64,000 nt of DNA from Lentinula raphanica (Eukaryota; Basidiomycota; Agaricomycetes; Agaricales; Omphalotaceae): contig JANVFP010000043.1 in the NCBI GenBank assembly GCA_027919835.1, positions 1 through 64,000 on the forward strand, in the 5' to 3' direction. A model generated the notes under the pieces. That model was not told where the DNA came from, ran no database searches, and saw nothing but the letters and a program-made list of their open reading frames with translations. The position numbers and the translations under genes were made by a program. Position 1 is the stretch's first letter; every line of letters begins with the position of its first letter. Shown one piece after another: positions 54,826 through 64,000 of this stretch.

Positions 54826-57800
54826 ATGGCGACTAACCCGGTCGACCCTCTTCAAACTCTACAAGCTGCTCTTAATACCGAACCAAACTCTAAGGAGCAA
54901 GCTGACCTTCTTGCAACACTACGAGAGTCACTCGAAGCCTACCCAACTCCCATCCGTGTCCTTGTCCCAATTCTCATCTCAAAAGTCGTTAACGCAGCTG
55001 ACTCGCTCCTGAAATCTTGGGTTATCGACCTCTTTCATTTCGGCTTGTGTCGTTCTTCGTTGAGTTTGGATATAAAGACGCAACGTTCGTGTGTTGATAT
55101 CTGTCTCTTGAGTCAAATTCATAACCATAACCTCCTTCATTAGTATCCTCTCAGACTCTAGAAACTCTGTCCCATCTCCTCGACGACCCAAATCCTGCCA
55201 CCGTCAAGGTCGTCATACAAATCCTCACCACCGTCTACCCTCTTCTCTTCCGATCCCTGTAAGGCGCATTCGAAACGTCCACTACCTCGTTGCGCGTGCT
55301 ATATTGAACTCGACTTCCACAGATGCGCCAACCGAACCAACCCTACCACTTGGAATGTGTTATCAAACTGCAAATCCAGGATCCTCAGCTTCGTCAGTCT
55401 ACCGAATGTGAATACAGGCGTCAGAATCTCCGCGCTCAAATTCATGCAACGGGTCATTCTCGTGCAGATACCACAGGGAGTATCGGACCCTAGGGTGAGT
55501 CTATGCTCGAAAACATTCAACTCTTTAGCTAACGTTCGATCTTCCTATAATCAGCTACAGAACAAGAACGACCCGAATCTCTCGTTTTGCCCAGCAAATC
55601 ATCCGTTCATCTCTGTCACTCAGTTGGAAGCGGAGGGCCAATTGCTTCTCAAAACCGTCATAGAAATACTGTATTCCACCCAGTGTGTGCATTTTTACTA
55701 TCTACATTCCGTAACTGAACAGAGATCCTCAGAAATGTTGATCTCCTGTCCGCACTACTCAATAGCTGGGCTACCCTAGTAAAGACGCGACCAAACATGA
55801 TGAATCTCGTAGTGGCCGCTCTAAAGCAATGGACACCCTCGGCTTTTACGGGCTCTTCAGCATCAACGATAAAGAGCGCAGAGAAAGCTGTCCGTATACT
55901 TCTGGTCCACATATCGCGGTGCGAGTTAAAAGTCTAACCTTCCATCTTACTCTCTGTTCTGAAATAGATGATATATTTAGACTCCCTGGTGCAAGTCAAT
56001 TCGTCCCTCAGATTAACGAAGCTTTAGCAGCTCAGACATCTCGGATGGAATTAGCTTTGTCCGAGGAGAAAAAGAGAAAAGCTGCCACTGTTGCTGGGAT
56101 CACCGACACCAAAAAGAGACCTACCTCTGAAGCCGACCGTACCGACGTCAAGCGCGTCAAGTTAGAGTCTGCTCCAACAGAACAACAACCTCCACAACCT
56201 TCAGATCCCTCCCTATCTCTACTCGCCTCGTTTGACTTTTCAACCCTCCCTGCGACACTCATAACTGATTTAATCGTGGCCAACCTCGAAGCGTTTACTG
56301 AACCTGCTCTTCTTGCGCTGGTTCAGGCTTATAGACAGAGAATAGGGAGTAGTACTTCTACTTCTACTGCTGCTGCTCCTGTTGCCTCGACTTCCGCGGC
56401 TGTACCAGGAACATCTCAAGCCGCACCAGCGCTTCCTAGTAGTAGTAAGGCTCTCGTTGAAGATATAGCCCGCCCGCCCACTCCCGCACCTGTGAAAGAG
56501 GAGCCTGTCGATCCGCTGCAGATGGATATTGACCAGGATGAGCTCGAGTACGAGCCGGATAAACTAAACGCAGTGGTAATGAGCCCACCTTATTCTCCTC
56601 CAACTCCAATCTCACCCTCCGATAGATTTCAGGACCAGCACCATCAACAGAACAACCCACGGACCTTGGCACTGCAGACCAGCCAATTAACCTCACCCTC
56701 GCCGAATTCAAACTGCCCCCACCAAAAGAACTCGCCAGTACTGACGAACGTATTGATCTGATCTCGAAATCTATCACGCGAATCCACGAAGAAGCGGCGG
56801 AGATGAGTCCGAACATGGTTATGACTTCTGGGTCGGATACTGCGACGATTGGCGGGCCGTTGGATATGTGGATGTTGTTGGTGGTGAGAATGTTTACGCG
56901 GGTGGCAGACCCTCCTCTGGGGCTTGAGCGTGGTGATGATGGGGAGGATGCCGCGATGGGTGGTGAAGATGAGGAGAAGAATAAGGATGTAACCGCGTTC
57001 TACGAGAGACAGGATAGGTTAAGACGGATTTTGTGTGATTATATCATGTCGGACTTTCCAGGGCGGTGAGTGATTGTGTGTCGTGCGAGGCTGAGTCCTA
57101 AGTTGAATGCGTTTCAAGGATTCGACTCGCCACGACATGGATGAATGAAGAGTGGTATAATGATCAAATACGGCTGGAAAAGAATCCGAACTGGGTAAGA
57201 AAATGGTCCCTTATATGATCCATAAATCGTACTGATTTTGTCTTGGCCAACAGAGACCGAACTATGATATCTGGCTGGGTCAAATAGTGGCTTCATATCA
57301 AACACATCTGGATGGGAAGGACCGAACGTTTGCCCGTTTCTTGCTTGACCTTCCTTCGCTACCAGCCGATGTTTTATCCCTTCTTCGTGAACTCTGTGTT
57401 GATAACGAAAGGTGAACTCTTACTCTCATTTATCACAGCTTCACCGCCTCTGACCTTTCCAATGCTACCCAGCCCGGATAAAATGCAAATTGGATTCTCT
57501 ACGCTACGAGGATTCGTTATGCAGCGTCCACTGATCCGAGCCGACGCTTTGAACGTTCTCCTCGAACTCACGACTCACTTTGACAAAAAGATTCGCGGGG
57601 CAGCTATCAACACTGTGAAGCTATGGGTTCCGAATCATCAGCCTATGGATAGTATGATTCGAGAGTTTGCGCTACAGATCCTTCGCAAGTTACAGCAGGT
57701 GCCCGTACAGCCAGTTGTACCGCCGGAATCAAACGGTGATAGTACCACCAAGGTCAATGGAGACTCCAGCCATGTATCTACTGACGAAATGGCCACGGAT

Positions 57801-59261
57801 GACCACAAGGACGAAGCACCTGTGGTACCGGATGCAGGATCTGAGATGGAAGAAGGTCAAGAAGAGAACATGGAGGATGGGCAACTGCCTTCGGAAGATC
57901 TTATTCAAACACCTTACCTGCCTGAAAGAATTGAACTACCGGCAGAAAAGAGTCATGTTCTACAGCATGTCGAACTTCTTTTCGCATTGTCAGTTAAAGT
58001 GCCTGATCTTCTAGACGAGTAAGCTGTTGAACAACCTGTGTATGATCTTTGTAAAACTAACCCTCGAATCTTCAAGTCTGTTTGCTGCTTACGGACAAAT
58101 GGATATCACGGTTCAAGAAGCTATACAAAGCCTCATCACAGCCCTCGTCCGTTCATTGGGGTCAAGTCATGGAAAACTTCTGACGCTGATGAGAACATGT
58201 CCACCTGGCGCTGAATCGCTGGCTCTGCGTGTTCTTACGATATTCACTGAGCACGGCAGACCAAGTCCTCAGCTTGTTGCTTTGGTCAAGGGTCTCATCA
58301 ATGAACGGGATCTCGACGCTCGGTTCCTTATACCCATCATCGCAGAAATGGACAAGGTGCGACAATGTTTAATTGCCTTCGAGAAAAATGTATACTCAAG
58401 TAGACCGCTTTACAGCCTGACATTGTACGACACTTACCCCGCATCGTCTCAATCCTCGATGGGAAGGCAGAATCAAAGAACCTGGTTCGCTCTGTGTTCA
58501 GCTCGGTGGTGACTACACCACCGCAGACCTTTGGCAGTGTCACGTCGAATATGCCCCGGGTTCGACAGAGCGAACTGCTCACACCTGCGGAGTTAATGGT
58601 ACTATTGCATGATTCAGAGAAGGAGATTGGTATCAAGAGTGCTAAAGAAGGTAAATTGACAGCTGTGAACTTTTTCTTGTATTGCTAATCCATTCGATCC
58701 ATAGCTATCGGGATATGTTTCTCTATGACGGACGTTTTTCGTTCGGAGATTCTTGCGGTTGTGATGCAACAAATCATGGACGAGCCTGTACTCCCAGTAC
58801 TATTTTTGCGGACGGTATGTACATCAAGATGACGACTGTTGTCAGAGCAATGTCATTCATATGCTTTCCAGGTCATCCAGGCTGTCACGACGTACAAATC
58901 CCTCGTCGGCTTCGTATCCACCACACTGCTATCCCGACTGATAACCAAGAAAATATGGACCAATCCTCTTCTATGGGAAGGCTTCATTCACTGCGCGAAA
59001 GTGATTGCGCCTGCAAGCTTCGGCGCACTGTTGCAGCTACCGAAAGAACAACTTCGGGAGCTGGTCGACAAGCAACCCAGTTTAAAAGCGGGTTTGAGGG
59101 ATTATGTGACGAAAAAGGCACCAAATAAAGCCAGAGTCTCTGGATTTTTGGATATATTCTCAGAGACCATCGCCGTTGAGTCGCCAGTCGAGGTTGCTTC
59201 GAATGGGGAACCACCACGGACAACACAGCCTGAATCCGGTGCGGGATCGGGATCGGCTTAA
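54826..59261 (+). CDS. PTA1: Symplekin / Pta1, mRNA 3'-end processing scaffold
   Basis: Starts at ATG 54826 and ends at TAA 59259-59261 with many short introns. N-terminal HEAT-like helices include LLATLRESLEAYPTPIRV and NAADSLLKSWVIDLF. The DUF3453-type block is ISALKFMQRVILVQIPQ, then FCPANHPFISVTQLEAEGQ. A disordered, charged middle has VKEEPVDPLQMDIDQDELE. After an intron at about 56577-56625, GTADQPINLTLAEFKLPPP follows. Further helices include RADALNVLLELTTHFDKKI and GAAINTVKLWVPNHQ. The symplekin C-terminal domain is LITALVRSLGSSHGKLLTLM, LTPAELMVLLHDSEKEIG and LWEGFIHCAKVIAPASFGAL. Known role: scaffold joining cleavage and polyadenylation factors. The gene looks intact, and it is the source of the relics in the F-box array. 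Confidence 0.92.
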
Positions 59262-59460
59262 TTCCCGCTACCCTTTAGGGTTAGGGTTTTATGGTTTGGA
59301 ACTCGATTTTTTGAGAGCGATTTACAACGTTTGAGCATCGGACCGTATTTGATCCTATTGTCGTGCCGCTCCTTCCCGTATTATTAATAAAACCGCGGTT
59401 TTGCACTGCACGTTCAATACCTGAGTTGGTTTTGCACAACTTTCTGTTCTTCCATTCGAC

Positions 59461-62400
59461 GATGAGTATTCTTGTCCAGAATGTGCGCGTTGATTCATAT
59501 CGATTCGACTTCCGATTGCCTTCGTCGTTGTTGTCGCTCGCTTTCGCCCACCATTTGCTCGGCTATTCAAATATTCCCTCGAAGTTGGACTTGATGGTCT
59601 CAGTCTGCCTGGATCCCTTACATTCGTTTTCAACAAAGCTGCCTTTCACTGTCACCTCGCATGTATCAGACCCTACAGTAGTGATATTGGGGTCTGATTT
59701 TCGCGACGCATGTGAAAGAATGGGACTCTCTACCTTTGCAGGAGTATTCACACCTCTTTCTTCCTGTCCGTCCTCAGTATCCACACCTGGAGCTGTCTCT
59801 CCTTCATTGGATACAATGCGTCGTAGGTTTTTTTCATCACATCTTCCTCGTGCCCGTTCTGATTTTACAACAGGTGGTGTTCAACCTGTTTTGGATATTT
59901 TGCCTGGCAGAGTCGCTTTACCATCTGGTGCGTAACCGATTGTTCGTTGGTTAGAAGACTTCCGCTCATTCGTTTCCTCCCAGAGTGGACGTCGTTCCCT
60001 GTGACAACATTTCGGCCACCTGGTCTAACTACTCATAGTACATCGCCATCGCCATCGCCATCGTCATCGTCATCGTCATCGTCGCCGTCGGTGTCTTCGT
60101 CGGTGTCTTCGTCGGTGTCTTCGTCGGTGTCTTCGTCGGTGTCTTCGTCGGTGTCTTCGTCACTTTCTGCGGACGATGGACCTTCGTCGTCTACTGTATA
60201 TCATTCACCTGTCGCTAAGTCTGGCCGCGACCTGTTCAAAGATATGTTTTCTGTTCAATTTACTACTGGCCTTCGTACCTCACCTTTTGTGGACAATCTA
60301 AACACTTTGAAGCACATTGCCTCCCTGCATGGATTGAATACCTGTCATTATCATGATTTAAAAATGTCGTCGATTGCTTTGTTGCACCACCTCCTTGTAG
60401 GTGACTGCTTAAAAAAAAAGACAGATACTTGTGCTATGTTTGCAAAAGGCTTTGATTCTTTGAAATCGTTCGGTGAAAGCCTTGCTGAAATTATTGTGCA
60501 CAGTACTCCGCTTACAAATGATAATCTGCTTCTGATGATACGTGCGTTAGGTATACAAAAGGATTTCCGTCCTCAGAGTCTTCGTCGCCAGCTTCATGTT
60601 GCGCTACGTACATTTCTTTGGACTGAGATTGATATATCTGTTCATGCGCGAAGTATGTCAGATACTTTCAAATCTTTCAATCGTTTGGACCGGCCAATAC
60701 TGTTAGAAATTGCACGCTCACATTCCATCACGGTCAATGCGTTCACAGACACAATGGTAGCTATTCGGTCTGCTATTATGCGACATTTTGTAGCCGGTCA
60801 GTGTTTTGCCGAAGTTCCACCCTCGCAATCTATGACAACGCTTTCAGGATCTTCTCGCTCAGGCTGCGATGTTGTGGTGGAGGAATGCACAAGTTCATCT
60901 GACAATAATTTGGACAAGTCAGTCATCGTCCTTGACCATCTGTGTACGATGTTGCCCTTGAAACCACTTCAAAATGTTTTGGATATTCTTGGGCTTGATT
61001 ATTCTTCAGATAATAGTTTGAAAGATTTGCGGCGTCTGCTTCGTTGTCATATAAATTTGTTACAGAATGTGTGTGAACAGGATAAGCTCAATGAACTTCA
61101 GTCAAATTTGACAAAGATTCGTCAGAACTGGCCAGAGCTTGTACCGACTGCCGTTAAAACTGAACTGCTCAATGATTTCCGACAACAGACGTCTTCGGCT
61201 GCTCTGGCAAGTTTCACATGTGCGTCATGTAGCGAAAGCTGTCCTATGAGTGAACAAGTTACTGTTGATGTCGGTGATGTCAATCTGACACCCCTTCTCC
61301 GACCCGATGTTCGACTTAAAAAGGCTGACGGTCTTGTTGTTGATAGCAATTGGGTAGATGAGGAACTTCAAACCAGTTTCAATTTTCATGCTGCTCTGCC
61401 GTCCAATCCTGATGTGCTGTTAGATTCAGCTGGCATTGAGTATGAAGGAGATTCTACACATCTGCGACTGTGTACAGGGTGCAATCGTGCTTTGAAAAAG
61501 GGAGATGTACCTCATCTTGCTTTGGCCAACCATATGTACATTGGACCTGTTCCCGAAGAACTGAAAAATCTCACCATTGTTGAAGAGGCAATGATTTCAC
61601 GATGTCGTGCAAAATGTTGGATTATTCAGCTCAAAGAAAGCCACGGCACCTTGCCTTCTGAGACTACACAGCGCGGTATTAAAGGTAATATTATCATCTA
61701 TCCGCAGAAAGTGTCCCAAGTTGCTTCGGTGCTCCCTCCAAATCTTGATGAACTTGCTGCTCCAATTTGTGTTGTTTTTGTTGGTTCCCGCCGTCCTTCC
61801 AATGAATGGCTCCGGAAGCATGCCAAACCTTTAGCGGTGCGACCAGGTCGTGTACAGAGGGCACTTGAATGGCTGAAGCTTCATAATCCACTATATCGAG
61901 ATATCAAGATAAACACGGCGTTGTTACAAAGTTTGCCTGAGGACTATGTTCTGCCTGTACATGTTGAGCATGTCCATCCTAATTCCGCTTTGGACAGCGT
62001 CACTTCTGGTTATACACCAGATCTTCATAACGCATATGAGGATACAAACTCACCACATGAAGATTCTCCAACGTTGTCTATGGAGAATGCGCCCCAGTCT
62101 TCAACCGGAAAAGATGAACCTGTTGTGACATTCGATAAAGTTGTAATCACTGACATCGATGGATCCGCGACTTCAAGCCAAATGCGTGCAGCTGCTATAC
62201 GACATGTACAAAAAAATGGGGGTTTATTGAATTTCCGCATGATGTGGAACCTGTAAATGAATTCATGAACCCCGCGTTGTTCCCTATGATATATCCTACA
62301 CTGTTCCCATATGGCATGGGAGGGTTTGAAAACCACCGTCGATCGCACCGTGTTTCTCTCAGACGACAGGTCAAGCATTTCCTCAACCTTGCGGATCACC

Positions 62401-64000
62401 GATTCCAGGAGCATCACTCCTTCATGTTCACAGTCTTCAACATCATCCAACGGAGAGAGGCTCTGCTGCGCACCAGCTTAAAAGTGAAACGGGCTAACTT
62501 TTCCCATGTCGCGTCTACATTTGCTTTGGTTTCTGCGGACACTATCCATTCAGTTTCGCAGCGTATGGCTGCAGGTGATAGCACTACATTCAACTCTCCT
62601 GAGGAGCTTCAGGTGCTCAACCTCATGCGTCAAATCAATGCAGTTAATTCACATGTACCAGGATCAACATCTGCTAAGGTTGAGATGCGCAATGAGATTC
62701 GCGCACTGACTATAGACAAAGGGGCACCCAGTTTCTATATCACCATTAACCCGGCAGATGTCTACAATCCTGTTGTGAAATTTCTGGCAGGACACGAGAT
62801 TGATGTTGATAACTTGAAAGATGCTGAAGTTCCTACGTACTGGGATCAGGCCAAACTTGTCGCCCAGAATCCTGTGATCGCAGGGAAGTTCTTTAACCTG
62901 TACATGAAATCATTCATCAAAGCGATTCTGGCATATGACCCTTCAAAGTTAACCACTCACGGAGGTATTTTGGGACATGTCAGTGCTTACTATGGTTGCG
63001 TGGAAGCACAAGGGCGTGGCTCATTGCATTGTCATATGCTCATATGGGTAGAAGGTGGTCTTAACCCTGATGAAATCAAGAAGCGTGTACTGGCTGACGA
63101 TGGCTATGTTTTCCGTGAAAGGCTCATTGCGTTTTTGGATGATACAATATCGACTTCTGTTGTTCCTGATTGCGAGTCAGCTGTTCCAGTTCAGGCATCT
63201 CAATTTCATCCTTGCTCTATCCGAGGACCTCAAATACCTGATGAACAGGATGTAGAATCTCAAAACATGGTCCAGAAAGACATGCATTTGCTTTCTCAGG
63301 TTTGTCAAACCCACAAACACACATCGACCTGTTATAAGTATTGGCGTGGTCCACCTGAGCCTCGAGCATGTCGCTTCGAGTTGGATCAATCTAACGTGAA
63401 AGCGAACACATTTTTTGACGGTGAAACAGGTGAACTCAATTTGCGTAAGCTGGATGGATTGGTGAATGATTTCAATGAGACTATACTTGCAGCGGTGCGT
63501 TGTAATATTGACATTAAGTTTATTGGCTCGGGTGCGTCTGCAAAAGCGGTCATGTATTACATTACAGATTATATCACAAAATCACAGCTCAAAGCCCATG
63601 TTGCATATGCTGCACTAGAACTTGCTGTGAAGCGGCTCGAGCCTTCTGTTGAAGAAGACGATCCATTGACTGTCAAGGCCAAGAAATTGCTGCAACGCTG
63701 CGCATATTCAATGATTAGCCAGCAAGAACTTTCTGCTCAGCAAGTTGCCTCGTATCTGTTGGACTTTGGAGATCATTTCACATCTCATACGTTTAATAAT
63801 CTATACTGGACTTCATTTGAGCGACACCTTAACAACCTGGAACGTTCGGCTCAATCTCCAGATATTTCCGTTGATCTTGCAACCACTGATCAGGGAATTA
63901 TGGAAAACGACGACAGCGTTGGTGATAATGTTGAAGTGACTGTGAGCATATCTGCAGACCAGGTTGTTCGTGAAATCCCAGGACAGGTTCCAGACTATGT
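59461..64000 (+). pseudogene. Helitron 2 Rep-helicase, 3' partial, one-base frameshift
   Basis: Exon 1 59461-59927 (ATG 59461); a 56 nt intron; exon 2 from 59984, open past the right edge apart from one frameshift. Order: a (VSSS)n low-complexity tract; a long helical region; a Cys-rich segment (CASCSESC, then CTGCNRALKKGDVPHLALAN) and the DUF6570-like block through RPGRVQRALEWLKLHNPLYR. At 62210-62222 a homopolymer run (A7, T, G5) is one base short, and the frame jumps from +1 to +3. In the second frame the protein goes on with LFPMIYPTLFPYGMGGFE and the Rep domain, with HUH motif GRGSLHCHMLIW near 63015 and tyrosine motif MYYITDYITK near 63550. The helicase part lies outside the window. It belongs to a different Helitron lineage from the 22434 gene. 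The change could be a real lesion or a sequencing error. Confidence 0.87.
60080..60165 (+). repeat. 12 bp tandem repeat, about six units, coding
   Basis: GTGTCTTCGTCG units repeat head to tail and encode VSSS repeats, preceded by a CATCGT/CATCGC run encoding Ser/Pro. The period of 12 keeps the reading frame. Confidence 0.85.

Larger units (their letters stand above)
59262..64000 (+). mobile_element. Helitron 2, right part outside the window
   Basis: Defined by the DUF6570/Rep gene. It begins somewhere in the 200 bp after the symplekin stop; the exact TC start was not found. No accessory gene precedes the helicase here. Confidence 0.7.

Noticed and set aside
1..64000. CRISPR arrays, operons, ribosome binding sites
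   Set aside because: The window is eukaryotic; spaced direct repeats of CRISPR type were not seen.

Overview
The window comes from a filamentous basidiomycete, most likely an Agaricomycete (mushroom-forming fungus). Genes are broken by many 50-65 nt GT-AG introns, with branch-point-like CTAAC or CTGAC shortly before the acceptor. The mobile elements are typical of that group: a Plavaka-type CACTA transposase and two different Helitrons, one with a DUF6570-like block. Tandem F-box/LRR genes, a fungal SAM methyltransferase and a kinase with a helical N-terminus fit the same picture.

Layout. 1-3.65 kb: a Plavaka transposase cut by the left edge and carrying one in-frame stop. 3.9-7.1 kb: a minus-strand host gene interrupted by a 2.2 kb non-autonomous element with about 580 bp terminal inverted repeats and a perfect 9 bp target duplication. 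7.1-14.4 kb: gene-poor, decayed DNA with a short-motif cluster, a 19 bp tandem repeat and a UPF2 relic. 14.4-16.5 kb: an intact methyltransferase gene and a p24/emp24 cargo receptor gene, tail to tail. 16.5-19.7 kb: nothing assignable. 19.7-26.6 kb: a Helitron coding block, with two accessory genes ahead of the Rep-helicase. 27.2 kb: a small TA-flanked MITE.

28-39.7 kb is a conserved housekeeping block: a TKL-like kinase divergent from a LIM-RhoGAP (LRG1-type) gene, then a disordered Ser/Thr-rich protein convergent with an SLC35F-type transporter. 39.8-54 kb is a tandem array: a tRNA-Ala(CGC), five intact F-box/LRR genes on the plus strand, a degenerate sixth, and the 3' tail of a seventh. 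Five of the copies or tails are followed by a decayed piece of the first coding exon of symplekin. The intact symplekin (PTA1) gene lies at the end of the array, divergent from VMA10. A second Helitron starts about 200 bp after symplekin and runs off the right edge with a one-base frameshift ahead of its Rep domain.

How parts fit. The symplekin relics suggest that the F-box family spread locally as a unit carrying the 5' end of the neighbouring essential gene; a tRNA relic ahead of copy 2 suggests part of the tRNA travelled too. Four mobile-element classes lie around or inside host genes, and one insertion is recent enough that the interrupted reading frame is otherwise intact. All family names come from reading translated sequence by eye; no search was run.
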